Positions 26,742-36,235 of a DNA stretch of 64,000 nucleotides are shown here, one piece after another. The notes beneath the pieces are model-generated. The model ran no database searches, was not told the origin of the DNA, and was given only the letters and a program-made list of their open reading frames with translations. The DNA is taken from assembly GCF_007997285.1 (NCBI RefSeq), contig NZ_VORX01000001.1, positions 673,819 to 737,818 of the forward strand. The letters are read 5' to 3'. This DNA is from Gelidibacter salicanalis (GTDB lineage Bacteria; Bacteroidota; Bacteroidia; Flavobacteriales; Flavobacteriaceae). Each line of letters starts with the position of its first letter. The stretch's first letter is position 1. Made by a program: the position numbers and the translations under genes.

Positions 26742-28001
26742 ATGAAAGACTTATTTGATAAAATTTACAGAGATAAAGGCCCTCTAGGTAAATGGGCTTC
26801 ACAGGCTGAAGGCTATTTTGTATTTCCAAAATTGGAAGGTCAAATCTCTAACCGTATGAAATTCCGTGGCAAAGATGTCATTACATGGAGTATCAATGAC
26901 TATCTAGGATTGGCAAACCATCCTGAAGTCAGGAAAACGGATGCTCAAGCTGCAGCTGATTATGGTTCCGCGTACCCAATGGGAGCGCGAATGATGTCTG
27001 GTCATACAGATCTTCATGAAGTCTTACAGAAGGAATTAGCAGAATTTGTTGATAAAGAAGCCTCTTATCTTTTAAACTTCGGTTACCAAGGCATGGTTTC
27101 TACCATTGACGCCTTAGTGGCTAAAGATGATATTATTGTTTATGATGTAGATGCTCATGCCTGTATTATTGACGGTGTGCGCTTGCATATGGGAAAACGT
27201 TTTACCTATAAGCATAATGACGTTGAAAGTTTAGAAAAAAACTTAGAACGTGCCACTAAGATGGCGGAACAAACAGGTGGAGGAATCCTTGTGATTTCTG
27301 AAGGCGTGTTTGGAATGCGTGGAGAGCAAGGCCGCTTAAAAGAAATTGTTGAACTTAAGAAAAAATATAACTTCAGATTTTTAGTAGATGATGCCCATGG
27401 TTTCGGCACACTTGGTAAAACGGGTGCTGGAGCTGGTGAGGAGCAGGGAGTGCAGAAAGATATTGATGTATACTTTGCGACATTTGCAAAATCATTGGCA
27501 AGTACTGGTGCATTTATTGCAGCAGACCAAGAAATTATCGATTATTTAAAATATAATTTGCGTTCTCAAATGTTCGCGAAATCACTACAGATGCAATTGG
27601 TAGTTGGGGCTCGCAAACGCTTGGAAATGTTGAAAACCATGCCAGAATTGAAAGAAAAGCTTTGGGAGAATACCAATGCTTTACAATCTGGTCTTAAATC
27701 TCGTGGGTTCGATATCGGTACTACTCAAAGTTGTGTAACGCCGGTGTATTTAAAAGGAAGTATTCCTGAGGCAATGGCCTTGGTAAAAGACTTACGTGAA
27801 AATCACGGTATTTTCTGTTCTATCGTTGTGTACCCAGTAATTCCAAAAGGATTAATTCTATTGAGAATGATTCCTACAGCGACACACACTTTAGTTGATA
27901 TTAACGAAACCTTAGATGCTTTTGAAGAAATTAGAACGCGTTTAGAAAATGGTACCTACAAAAGATTATCCGCTTCTGTTGCCGCAGCAATGGGTGAATA
28001 G
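26742..28001 (+). CDS. Alpha-oxoamine synthase family enzyme, candidate cysteate/serine acyltransferase (CapB/SPT-like)
   Basis: 419 residues of the KBL/AONS/serine palmitoyltransferase group. Seen: NDYLGLANHP near residue 50, SGHTDLHEVLQKELA, DDAHGFGTLGKTGAG (PLP-ring Asp and His) and ATFAKSLAST with PLP-Lys250. These enzymes decarboxylatively join an amino acid and an acyl thioester. In Bacteroidota the close relatives make 3-ketocapnine from L-cysteate plus a branched acyl donor (CapB/SulA), the first committed step of gliding-related sulfonolipids, whereas SPT uses serine. The adjacent cysteine-synthase-like gene favours the cysteate reading. Biotin (AONS) and threonine (KBL) roles fit the context less well. 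A terminator follows. Confidence 0.78.
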   Translation: MKDLFDKIYRDKGPLGKWASQAEGYFVFPKLEGQISNRMKFRGKDVITWSINDYLGLANHPEVRKTDAQAAADYGSAYPMGARMMSGHTDLHEVLQKELAEFVDKEASYLLNFGYQGMVSTIDALVAKDDIIVYDVDAHACIIDGVRLHMGKRFTYKHNDVESLEKNLERATKMAEQTGGGILVISEGVFGMRGEQGRLKEIVELKKKYNFRFLVDDAHGFGTLGKTGAGAGEEQGVQKDIDVYFATFAKSLASTGAFIAADQEIIDYLKYNLRSQMFAKSLQMQLVVGARKRLEMLKTMPELKEKLWENTNALQSGLKSRGFDIGTTQSCVTPVYLKGSIPEAMALVKDLRENHGIFCSIVVYPVIPKGLILLRMIPTATHTLVDINETLDAFEEIRTRLENGTYKRLSASVAAAMGE

Positions 28002-28025
28002 TTTAGTTTAACATATAGATGCAAT

Positions 28026-28058
28026 AAAAAAATCCCAATTAGATATTGGGATTTTTTT
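28026..28058. terminator. Bidirectional terminator
   Basis: AAAAAAATCCCAAT (28026-28039) and ATTGGGATTTTTTT (28045-28058) between convergent genes. Confidence 0.85.
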
Positions 28059-28106
28059 GTGTTCTACCTCAGGATATATTCTAAATCGTCGTAAGGATGA
28101 AAGCGA

Positions 28107-29228
28107 TTACTCAATTGGTTTTCTTACCGTCTTTCTCCTTTTAAATACTTCTGGTTTAAAATGCTTCCAAATTTGATGAATGGCTAAATTATCTTCCAAT
28201 TCCGGTGTTCTCACACAATTTTCAATTCCTTTTTCGGTAAACACATTGTAGTATTCATTGAATATAACCGCTGTAACTCCTTTATTTTGATATTCCGGAT
28301 GAATCCCTATTAAATAGAATACAACCTCTTTACTGTGCTTCTTTGCGTGTAAAATGTGAGTGAATCCAAAAGGAAATAGCTTTCCTTTGGTTTTCTGTAA
28401 GGCTCTTGCAAAAGATGGCATTACGATGGCAAAAGCGACAAGCGTATCCTCCTTATCCACCACAAATTTAATGTACTCAGGATTGACAAAACTGATAAAT
28501 TTTTTCTTGAAATACTCTTTCTGAATATCCGTAATAGCCACGAAAGAGGATAAAGAGGCGTACGACTGATTAAAAAGATCAAACATTTTATCAACATAAG
28601 GCATCACTTCTTCTGTTTTGGTAAAGCCTAATGCGGTCAGCTGATAGCGTTTTTTAATGAGTTCTTGAGCTTTATAGAAATGCTCCGTCTTTACATTGGA
28701 AAATGGAAAACGGCTCTCAGAATACAATTTCTCATCTGCGTATCCCAGTTCCTCAAAATGGTTAACATAGTATGGATAATTATACCAAGTAATCATATTG
28801 CCAAGATGTTCATAACCTTCGGTCATGACCCCAACTTTGTCGAGATTTGAAAAGCCTACGGGGCCTTCAACATAATCCAGATTATTGGCTTTGCCAATCT
28901 CATGAACTTTTTCTAAAAGTGCTTTTGTCACTTCCACATCATCAATAACATCAAACCACCCAAAGCGCATTTTCTTCTGGTTCTGCTGCTTTACCTCCAG
29001 CCAATTGATAATGGCTGCAACTCGTCCAACAATCTGCTTATCCTTGTACGCTAAAAAGAAAGTTGCTTCGGCATCATTAAAGATCGGGTTTTTCTTTTTG
29101 TCAAAAGTTTCTAATTCTTGTTTGATAATAGGAGGTACCCATTTTGTGGAATCTTTATAAAGCTCAAAAGGAAATTTTACAAACGCTTTTAACTCTTTAG
29201 GGGAACTTACTTGTTTAATTGTAATCAT
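28107..29228 (-). CDS. GNAT-type acyltransferase, candidate N-acyltransferase for long-chain bases
   Basis: 373 residues. The N-terminal KAFVKFPFELYKDSTKWVPP opens a family of long GNAT-like proteins; a second half carries the acyl-CoA motif YLIGIHPEYQNKGVTAVIF (Q-N-K-G-V). Automated annotation often calls such proteins hypothetical or GTP cyclohydrolase, which the sequence does not support. As I recall, the Caulobacter bacterial ceramide synthase belongs to this long GNAT-like group, so placed opposite a sphingolipid-type synthase it may N-acylate capnine or sphinganine. That function is inferred from family resemblance and position. It follows the outer-membrane protein gene by nine bases, in one operon. 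Confidence 0.7.
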   Translation of the reverse strand: MITIKQVSSPKELKAFVKFPFELYKDSTKWVPPIIKQELETFDKKKNPIFNDAEATFFLAYKDKQIVGRVAAIINWLEVKQQNQKKMRFGWFDVIDDVEVTKALLEKVHEIGKANNLDYVEGPVGFSNLDKVGVMTEGYEHLGNMITWYNYPYYVNHFEELGYADEKLYSESRFPFSNVKTEHFYKAQELIKKRYQLTALGFTKTEEVMPYVDKMFDLFNQSYASLSSFVAITDIQKEYFKKKFISFVNPEYIKFVVDKEDTLVAFAIVMPSFARALQKTKGKLFPFGFTHILHAKKHSKEVVFYLIGIHPEYQNKGVTAVIFNEYYNVFTEKGIENCVRTPELEDNLAIHQIWKHFKPEVFKRRKTVRKPIE

Positions 29229-29237
29229 AAAGTGATC

Positions 29238-30212
29238 TTATAAATTGCCGTCGTTATTAAAGTCAGTTTCCTTTTTTCTTTGAATAGCGCGTTCCTTAAG
29301 TCTTAATGCATCTTTTGCAGGATCGCCATTGTCAATTTCCTTGTCTTCATGAAAATCTAAACGATACGACATTCCAAAATTCACGCCTAAAACAGAGGGC
29401 GTGTCCTTGGTGTTAAATGTTAACGCCGTGTCCAACTGAAAGTTTTTGTTCCAAAGGTAAGCGCCTCCAAATCTGAAGAGGTTATCGGCGTAAAAATCAC
29501 TTTTTATAGCTTGCGTTTCTCCAAAAATAGCCCATTGTGGATTGAAAGAATGGGTTAATGTTAAAATGTATTGAAAATCGGACTGGTCAGTTCCAATTCT
29601 ATCTTTTATCAAATTGATGACAAACACCCAGCCTCCAGCAAAATTATTTTGAGATATAACGGCTACTTTCGGACTAAAGCCTTCAATTCCTGGTGCAGTA
29701 TAGGGGTTGTTTTTGGTATCATAATTGGCGCCTGCATAAACGGCAACAGCAGGGATCAGGGATTTCCATTTAAACTGACGGTTAGCTTTCCAGCTGTATA
29801 AGTTTGGTTTTTCTTCACCTGCTTTACGGTATGGATCGTAGATCATATATTTTGCCCCAACCGTTAAATATTTGAAGTTTCCACGGTCAATTTCTTGAGG
29901 AATCACTGAGGAATTTATAGTTTGGGTGTCATTTTGATAGGTGCCCTGAATATTCAATTCTAAGGATTCAAAAAGCAACCCAAAACGTGCAGCAAAATCG
30001 GCACCAAAGCCTGAAACATCATATTGTAAAGGCGTATGCTCTTCTTTAAATAGATAAGGACCCGCTTCAAATTGCAGGACATTAGTACCTACGGAAAAAG
30101 CACTTTGGGAGACGCCAGGTCTGTTAGAATTGATAACTTCTGTATATTGAGCAACTGCAAAATGGGAAAAGCTAAAAATTAAAATGAGTAAAGAGATTTG
30201 GATAGATTTCAT
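29238..30212 (-). CDS. Outer-membrane barrel protein (phenol MetA-type transporter family)
   Basis: 324 residues with a signal peptide (SLLILIFSFSHFAVAQ). The mature part begins SNRPGVSQSAFSVGTNVLQF, typical of the MetA-pathway/transporter barrel family (PF13557), and consists of alternating aromatic beta-strands such as YLTVGAKYMIYD. A polar, charged tail rich in Lys, Asp and Asn follows the last strand. It is the first gene of an operon with the GNAT-like acyltransferase nine bases downstream. Such proteins are predicted outer-membrane channels of unknown cargo. Confidence 0.75.
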   Translation of the reverse strand: MKSIQISLLILIFSFSHFAVAQYTEVINSNRPGVSQSAFSVGTNVLQFEAGPYLFKEEHTPLQYDVSGFGADFAARFGLLFESLELNIQGTYQNDTQTINSSVIPQEIDRGNFKYLTVGAKYMIYDPYRKAGEEKPNLYSWKANRQFKWKSLIPAVAVYAGANYDTKNNPYTAPGIEGFSPKVAVISQNNFAGGWVFVINLIKDRIGTDQSDFQYILTLTHSFNPQWAIFGETQAIKSDFYADNLFRFGGAYLWNKNFQLDTALTFNTKDTPSVLGVNFGMSYRLDFHEDKEIDNGDPAKDALRLKERAIQRKKETDFNNDGNL

Positions 30213-30391
30213 GCGCTAATCGATTAGGCTCAAAACTACATATTTTTTTTGATTTTGAATCGCTTTTAATCGATTGAAACGATGACTTTCCACTAGTGGG
30301 ATGTTTTGAGAAAAGTATATGAACTCTGCAAAACAGCGGTATTTTATATTTTTTTTAAGTATTTAAAACAGTTTATAATGGCGAAGAATTG

Positions 30392-30399
30392 TACTTTTG
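30392..30399 (+). promoter_or_regulatory. Candidate -7 box of the DUF4834-like gene
   Basis: TACTTTTG fits TAnnTTTG and lies 20 bp before the ATG at 30419. It overlaps the codons of an in-frame upstream TTG (30389), which argues against starting there. Confidence 0.4.
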
Positions 30400-30418
30400 G
30401 AAAAAATTTCTTTTCACT

Positions 30419-30694
30419 ATGCAAATGGCGTCCTTCACAGGTTTTTTAAGAACCATTTTGATTATTCTTTTGGTTTGGTATGGCATTAAGATTCTTATGA
30501 GACTTTTTGCGCCATACTTGGTACGTTATATGTCTAAAAAAATGCAAGAACGTTTTAGTGGACCAGGTCAGCCAAGACAAGAAGAAAGAAATCATCCAAA
30601 AGAAGGAGAAACAATTATCGATAAAATCCCTGAACGACGTCAAACTTCGGATAAAAAAGTTGGGGAGTACGTGGATTATGAAGAAATTGATTAA
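30419..30694 (+). CDS. Small membrane protein (DUF4834-like)
   Basis: 91 residues from the ATG at 30419. An upstream in-frame TTG at 30389 overlaps a -7 promoter box and is rejected. One hydrophobic helix (about 5-27, FLRTILIILLVWYGIKILMR) is followed by a basic stretch and a charged, Pro-rich tail ending KKVGEYVDYEEID. This single-helix layout with an acidic tail matches the small Bacteroidota family DUF4834. It precedes the yfhO gene by 30 bp and is probably co-transcribed with it. Function unknown. Confidence 0.75.
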   Translation: MQMASFTGFLRTILIILLVWYGIKILMRLFAPYLVRYMSKKMQERFSGPGQPRQEERNHPKEGETIIDKIPERRQTSDKKVGEYVDYEEID

Positions 30695-30724
30695 TTTTCA
30701 CCAATCAAACAATCGCACGACTTC

Positions 30725-33169
30725 ATGGCTTTTTCACTTAAAAGATTCTTACCACATTTTTTAATTAGTATTGGGTTTATTGCACTTTCATTGGCTTATT
30801 TCAGTCCAGTTTTGAGCGGTAAACAAATTTTTCAGAGTGATATCATGCAATATATCGGGATGTCTAAACAACAAACTGATTTTAGAGCAGCTACAGGTGA
30901 AGAAACCTATTGGACCAATAGTGCTTTTGGAGGCATGCCCACATATCAATTAGGAGCTCATTATCCGCACAACTACATTAAAAAATTAGATTCTGTTTTA
31001 CGTTTTCTTCCCAGACCAGCAGATTATCTTTTCCTTTATTTCATAGGGTTTTACATCTTGTTATTGACCTTAAAAGTCAATTATAAATTAGCGGCGTTGG
31101 GTGCTTTAGCTTTTGGTTTTTCAACGTATCTTATTATTATTCTAGGTGTTGGTCACAACAGTAAAGCGCATGCGATAGCGTATATGCCCTTGGTTTTGAG
31201 CGGAATTTTGCTCGTGTTTCAACGGAAATACATTGTCGGGTTTTTACTGACTACAGTAGCTATGGCGTTGGAACTGAGTGCTAACCATTACCAAATGACC
31301 TATTACTTATTGTTATTGGTTTTAATATTGGGTGCCGTTTATCTTTTTGATGCTTACAAAAAGGCCTTATTGCCACATTTTTTCAAATCCGTGGGCATTA
31401 TGTTTATAGCTGTTGTTTTAGCTATAGGTATGAATGCAACTAATATTATGGCCACGCAAGAATATGTTAAAGAAAGCATACGAGGTAAAAGTGAATTAAG
31501 CATTAATCCTGATGGGACTGCCAAGGCCGTCACCGCGGGATTGGATAAGGACTACATCACAGAGTATAGTTATGGCTTTTTAGAAACTTTCAACTTATTT
31601 ATTCCAAGGCTTTTGGGTGGTGGTAATGGTGAAGATGTTGGTAAGGATTCTGAAATGTATAAGTTTTACACGGGAATAGGAGCCAGTCCAGTAGAGGCCA
31701 TACGCGAAGTAAAACACACCCCGACTTACTGGGGAAGTCAGCCTATTGTTGAAGCTCCGGCTTATGTAGGCGCTGTGGTACTATTCCTTTTCGTATTTGC
31801 ATTATTCGTGGTAAAAGGGCGCTTAAAATGGTGGCTTGTTGGTGGTACAGTCATGTCGCTACTTTTGTCCTACGGTAAAAATTTAGGCTTCTTAACGGAT
31901 TTCTTCATTGATTATATACCAATGTACGATAAGTTTAGGGCGGTGACTTCTATTCAGGTGATATTAGAACTTTGTATTCCGATTTTGGCAATATTTGGTT
32001 TGGTCCACTTGTTTAATGATTTTGAAAAGGAGGAGTCGAAGCTTAAAGCACTAAAAATCGCTGCAGCAATCTCAGGTGGTCTAGCCATTCTATTTCTTCT
32101 TTTTAAAGGATCCTTTGATTTTGTAGGCGTTAATGATGGCTACTATAGACAAATGTATGGGGAATACGGCCAGAGCTTTGTTGACGCATTAAAAGCAGAC
32201 AGAAAAGCCATGTTCACTTCGGATACATTGCGCACACTTATTTTGGTACTTCTTTCAGCAGGAGCCATATGGTTGTTCTTAAAGAAGAAGCTGTCACAAA
32301 ATATGCTTGTTATTGTATTTGCTGGGTTAATTCTCTTTGATTTGGTTACTGTAGATCGACGTTACGTAAACAATGAAAACTTTGTGTCGCCATTGCAAGT
32401 TAGCAAACCTTATCAGGCTAACATTGCCGATTTAGAGATCTTAAAGGACGATGGGCATTACAGAGTTCTGGATTTAACTTCAAGCGGCGCTCGTGCCTCG
32501 TATTTCCACAATTCTCTTAGTGGATATCATGCGGCTAAATTAGGACGTTATAATGAGCTTTTTAATTTCTATATCACCCAAAACAATATCAACATATTGA
32601 ATATGCTCAATACGAAATACATTATTGCGGATGATGAGAAAGGTGGGGTTTTTCCGTATAACAATGAAGATGCCAATGGCAATGCATGGTTCATCTCTGA
32701 ATTGGAAAAAATGGATTCTGCGAATGCTGAAATGACTGCTTTAGATAGTTTAGACACTAAATTAAAAGCTGTCACCACTCATAATCTTACTACAGCGAAA
32801 TTTAGCACAGATTCCACTGCAACTATTGAATTATTAGAATATAAGCCGAATTACTTAAAGTATCACTCTAATAATAAAAACGACGGATTTGCCGTATTTT
32901 CTGAAGTGTATTATGGTGACGGATGGCGCGCCTATGTTGATGGCGAACTGCAACCCCATTACCGAGTGAATTATGTATTGCGTGGCATGCCAGTTGCTAA
33001 AGGTGAACATACCATCGAATTTAAATTTGAACCTCAAGTGATCCAAACAGGCAGTTCTATTGCATTAGCCAGTAGTGCGTTGTTTGGACTATTAATGTTA
33101 GTGGGTGCTTTTTATTTACGTAAGCAAGTTCTGGAGAATGGTAAAGCGCCTCGCAAGGAGCCCCTTTAA
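30725..33169 (+). CDS. YfhO-family membrane protein
   Basis: 814 residues with about a dozen transmembrane helices and a large C-terminal extracytoplasmic domain. The first loop holds SDIMQYIGMSKQQTDFRAAT and the segment AFGGMPTYQLGAHYPHN typical of YfhO/GT-C-like proteins; the C-terminal part contains the family's YGDGWRAYVDGELQPHYRVN, and the protein ends with a further helix and a basic tail. YfhO proteins are implicated in glycosylating teichoic or lipid-linked glycans in Gram-positives; in Bacteroidota their role is unproven. A group 4 glycosyltransferase and a flippase follow on the same strand, so a surface-glycan role is likely. Confidence 0.88.
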   Translation: MAFSLKRFLPHFLISIGFIALSLAYFSPVLSGKQIFQSDIMQYIGMSKQQTDFRAATGEETYWTNSAFGGMPTYQLGAHYPHNYIKKLDSVLRFLPRPADYLFLYFIGFYILLLTLKVNYKLAALGALAFGFSTYLIIILGVGHNSKAHAIAYMPLVLSGILLVFQRKYIVGFLLTTVAMALELSANHYQMTYYLLLLVLILGAVYLFDAYKKALLPHFFKSVGIMFIAVVLAIGMNATNIMATQEYVKESIRGKSELSINPDGTAKAVTAGLDKDYITEYSYGFLETFNLFIPRLLGGGNGEDVGKDSEMYKFYTGIGASPVEAIREVKHTPTYWGSQPIVEAPAYVGAVVLFLFVFALFVVKGRLKWWLVGGTVMSLLLSYGKNLGFLTDFFIDYIPMYDKFRAVTSIQVILELCIPILAIFGLVHLFNDFEKEESKLKALKIAAAISGGLAILFLLFKGSFDFVGVNDGYYRQMYGEYGQSFVDALKADRKAMFTSDTLRTLILVLLSAGAIWLFLKKKLSQNMLVIVFAGLILFDLVTVDRRYVNNENFVSPLQVSKPYQANIADLEILKDDGHYRVLDLTSSGARASYFHNSLSGYHAAKLGRYNELFNFYITQNNINILNMLNTKYIIADDEKGGVFPYNNEDANGNAWFISELEKMDSANAEMTALDSLDTKLKAVTTHNLTTAKFSTDSTATIELLEYKPNYLKYHSNNKNDGFAVFSEVYYGDGWRAYVDGELQPHYRVNYVLRGMPVAKGEHTIEFKFEPQVIQTGSSIALASSALFGLLMLVGAFYLRKQVLENGKAPRKEPL

Positions 33170-33223
33170 AGTTTATAATCGATAATCATACCATAAGATT
33201 TCTAATTTTCGTGGGAATAAAAT

Positions 33224-34501
33224 ATGCCAAAAAAAGCACTTATCATTACCTATTATTGGCCACCTTCAGGTGGTCCTGGGGTGCAACGTTGGCTAAAATT
33301 TGTCAAATATCTGCCAGATTACGGAATTCATCCTGTAGTCTATATTCCTGAAAACCCCAGTTATCCCTTGGTGGATCAATCGCTTTTAAATGAAATTCCT
33401 GAAGAGGTCACAATTCTGAAACAACCTATAAGGGAACCCTATAAGTTGGCAGAATTGTTCTCCAAGCACGCTTCCAAAACCATTAGTTCTGGCGTTATTC
33501 CAAAAGAAAAGAAACAATCGTCCATTCAAAAATTAATGCTCTACGTCAGAGGGAATTATTTTATACCCGATGCCCGGAAAGGATGGGTGAAACCGTCGGT
33601 GAGCTACTTATCGGAATATATCAAGCAGCACAATATTAAAACCGTGATTACGACAGGACCACCGCACAGTTTGCATTTGATAGGCCTTCAGCTTAAAGCG
33701 ACTTTGGGTGTCACTTGGATTGCTGATTTTAGAGACCCTTGGACCACAATTGGGTATCATAAAAAATTGAAACTCACCGCGAGTGCTGCACAAAAACACC
33801 TCCGTATGGAAAAAGAAGTGTTAGCTACCGCTGATCATATTATCGTGACGAGTGAAAATACCAAAAAAGAATTTTCTGCTAAATCCGATCAGCCTGTTAC
33901 GGTAATTACCAACGGTTATGATCACCAAAAACTACCTAATACAATTAAGGACCAAAACTTTACAATAGCACATATTGGCTCCTTATTATCTGAACGCAAC
34001 CCAACGGTACTTTGGAAGGCGTTAGGGGAGCTGATAAAAGAACAGAAGGAATTCAGTGATACATTCGAATTAAAATTGATAGGGGTGGTAAGTGATGATG
34101 TGCTGCAGGGGATTCAGAAATATATTCCTGATACTCATATTACTGTAGTGGGCTATGTCACCCATCAAGAAGCTATAGTTTATCAGAGGCAATCGCAAAT
34201 GCTGCTCTTAATTGAAATTAATTCTGAAGACACCAAAGCCATCATTCCTGGGAAATTGTTTGAATACATGGTAGCTGAAACACCTATTATTGCAGTAGGG
34301 CCTCCCGACACTGACGTAGCGCGCATATTAAAATCAACTAATACGGGACGGTACTTTGAATATGATGCAGCATCAGAATTAAAAACCCATTTGGATTCCT
34401 GTTTCAAGGATTATAAAGCATCATCACTTGTGACACATCCCATAGGCTTGCAGCAATACAGTAGAAAGGTACTTACCAAAAAATTAGCGGAACTCATCTG
34501 A
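33224..34501 (+). CDS. Group 4 (GT-B) glycosyltransferase
   Basis: 425 residues. The N-terminal half begins ITYYWPPSGGPGVQRWLKFV, typical of Bacteroidota glycosyltransferases of the GT4 type with their Gly-rich acceptor loop; it includes TTGPPHSLHLIGLQLK and WIADFRDPW. The C-terminal nucleotide-sugar domain contains IAHIGSLLSERNP and the E-x7-E-like region KAIIPGKLFEYMVAETPIIA. It is cytoplasmic and presumably uses a nucleotide sugar to extend a lipid-linked glycan. It sits between yfhO and a flippase gene, consistent with an O-antigen-, capsule- or exopolysaccharide-type pathway. Confidence 0.88.
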   Translation: MPKKALIITYYWPPSGGPGVQRWLKFVKYLPDYGIHPVVYIPENPSYPLVDQSLLNEIPEEVTILKQPIREPYKLAELFSKHASKTISSGVIPKEKKQSSIQKLMLYVRGNYFIPDARKGWVKPSVSYLSEYIKQHNIKTVITTGPPHSLHLIGLQLKATLGVTWIADFRDPWTTIGYHKKLKLTASAAQKHLRMEKEVLATADHIIVTSENTKKEFSAKSDQPVTVITNGYDHQKLPNTIKDQNFTIAHIGSLLSERNPTVLWKALGELIKEQKEFSDTFELKLIGVVSDDVLQGIQKYIPDTHITVVGYVTHQEAIVYQRQSQMLLLIEINSEDTKAIIPGKLFEYMVAETPIIAVGPPDTDVARILKSTNTGRYFEYDAASELKTHLDSCFKDYKASSLVTHPIGLQQYSRKVLTKKLAELI

Positions 34502-34504
34502 CCC

Positions 34505-34534
34505 TTGTCTAGCAACTCAAAATTCTTATCTTCG
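34505..34534 (+). promoter_or_regulatory. Candidate promoter of the flippase gene
   Basis: TTG (34505-34507), 19-bp spacer, TATCTTCG (34527-34534, one mismatch to TAnnTTTG); 14 bp before the ATG, implying a very short leader. Confidence 0.4.
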
Positions 34535-34548
34535 AGTTTTAAAATTCT

Positions 34549-36006
34549 ATGGGAATAGTCACCAGCCAATCTTTTAAGAATACCATCACCACGTATCTTG
34601 GTTTTGCCATTGGTGCATTAAATACCTTGTATTTATATGTGTTTTTTATTTCTGACATGCATTATGGTCTCATTTCCTTTATGTTATCTACCGCCACGAT
34701 AATGATGCCTTTGATGGCGTTTGGTGTGCATAATACCATGGTCAAATTCTATTCGACCTTTAAAACAAAAAATTCCCTCAACAGTTTCCTGACTCTGATG
34801 CTGTTTCTACCCTTAGCACTGATCTTACCTACAGGGTTAATTGGCGTTATTGCCTATGATAATATTTCGAATTTTCTGGCGCAAAAGAATCCGATTATTG
34901 GCGATTATGTGTGGTATATTTATGTTGCTGCTATCGTGATGGCTTATTTTGAAGTGTTTTTTGCTTGGACAAAGACGCAGATGCAAACGGTTTTTGGAAA
35001 TTTTCTTAAAGAAGTTTTTCATCGTCTGGGCATTATGCTGCTGCTCTTTTGTGTGTATTTAGAGTGGCTTACGGTAGATGCTTTCATAATTGGAGTCATT
35101 GCAGTGTATGCCTTACGAATGTTAATTATGATGTTTTATGCCTTCAGCGTGAGACTGCCAGTATTCAAATTTCATAGAATTGACCGGTTGAGCCCGATTT
35201 TGAAATACACGGTTTTAATTATCATTGCGGGCTCCATAGCCACCGTAATCTTAGATGTGGATAGTTTTATGCTGGGCATGTATATTTCTATTGAAAAGGT
35301 AGCCTATTACGGTGTGGCCATTTACATAGCTACCGTTATTGTGGTGCCGTCAAGATCAATGCAACAAATTCTACAACCCTTAACGGCGAAGTATTTAAAT
35401 GAGAAAAACAAAGTGGCGTTAGAGGATTTGTATGTGAGGAGTTCCCAAACTTTGTTTATTATAGGCGGATTGATTTTTTTGCTCATTGTATTGAATATAA
35501 ATTCGCTTTATGAAACCATCCCTTCACAGTTCAGCGGTGGATTAATTGTGGTATTTCTGGTGAGTTTGGCGAAGCTGTACGACTGCTTAATGGGCTGCAA
35601 TAATGTGATTTTATTTAATAGTGATTATTATAGAGTCGTATTGTTATTTGGGGTTATTTTAACCATTCTTACGGTGGTACTTAACATGCTCTTCATTCCA
35701 AAATTCGGCATCAACGGAGCGGCATTCGCCACTTTTATAGCGGTTACGGTTTATAATTCCATCAAAATATACTTTGTGAAACTGAAATTTAATATGATGC
35801 CCTTTAATACGGATACAGGAAAAGTATTGGCCTTGCTCATTGTAATGGTAGCGGTATTTTATTTTTGGGAGTTTCCATTTCATCCTCTCGTCAATATCGG
35901 CTTAAAATCGGTGGTGATAACTGTGTTATATGTCGCAATCGTCTTTAAACTGAATGTCTCAGACGACATTAGCAGACTGATCCGAAAGTATTTGAGATTT
36001 CAATAG
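34549..36006 (+). CDS. Polysaccharide flippase (MOP superfamily, Wzx-like)
   Basis: 485 residues with twelve or more transmembrane helices throughout and a charged C-terminus (SDDISRLIRKYLRF). The layout matches oligosaccharide flippases of the MATE/MOP superfamily, with two bundles of helices, a central loop after about residue 210 and short connecting loops. It would move lipid-linked glycan across the inner membrane to the periplasm. It is preceded by a glycosyltransferase and a YfhO gene, the partners expected for surface glycan assembly; a polymerase (Wzy) is not in the window. The substrate cannot be predicted. Confidence 0.88.
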   Translation: MGIVTSQSFKNTITTYLGFAIGALNTLYLYVFFISDMHYGLISFMLSTATIMMPLMAFGVHNTMVKFYSTFKTKNSLNSFLTLMLFLPLALILPTGLIGVIAYDNISNFLAQKNPIIGDYVWYIYVAAIVMAYFEVFFAWTKTQMQTVFGNFLKEVFHRLGIMLLLFCVYLEWLTVDAFIIGVIAVYALRMLIMMFYAFSVRLPVFKFHRIDRLSPILKYTVLIIIAGSIATVILDVDSFMLGMYISIEKVAYYGVAIYIATVIVVPSRSMQQILQPLTAKYLNEKNKVALEDLYVRSSQTLFIIGGLIFLLIVLNINSLYETIPSQFSGGLIVVFLVSLAKLYDCLMGCNNVILFNSDYYRVVLLFGVILTILTVVLNMLFIPKFGINGAAFATFIAVTVYNSIKIYFVKLKFNMMPFNTDTGKVLALLIVMVAVFYFWEFPFHPLVNIGLKSVVITVLYVAIVFKLNVSDDISRLIRKYLRFQ

Positions 36007-36149
36007 GAAGAGATGATAGTGCTAATTTGTAAATGGTTACACTCTTAATTTGAAATTCTTTACGGTTGCAACTTTTCTAAAATATTTAGATTCTTTATAG
36101 AATTCATTTGTATGTTAGGTTTTCGAGAGTTGCCTAACTTCGTATTAGC

Positions 36150-36197
36150 AAAAAAAGGAAAATCCCGCAAGGTGCTTTGGGGCATACGACTTGCAGG
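36150..36197 (-). terminator. Terminator of the Tyr/His-rich exported protein gene
   Basis: Minus-strand CCTGCAAG (36197-36190) pairs with CTTGCGGG (36171-36164, one G-U), followed by TTTTCC and a T-run (36156-36150). Confidence 0.65.
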
Positions 36198-36235
36198 ACA
36201 TTCCAACTAACCAACCAAAAAATATATAGTAGGTT

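Noticed and set aside
28107..29228. GTP cyclohydrolase annotation for the GNAT-type protein
   Set aside because: No GTP cyclohydrolase zinc or catalytic motifs; the acyl-CoA-binding Q-N-K-G-V loop of GNAT proteins is present instead.
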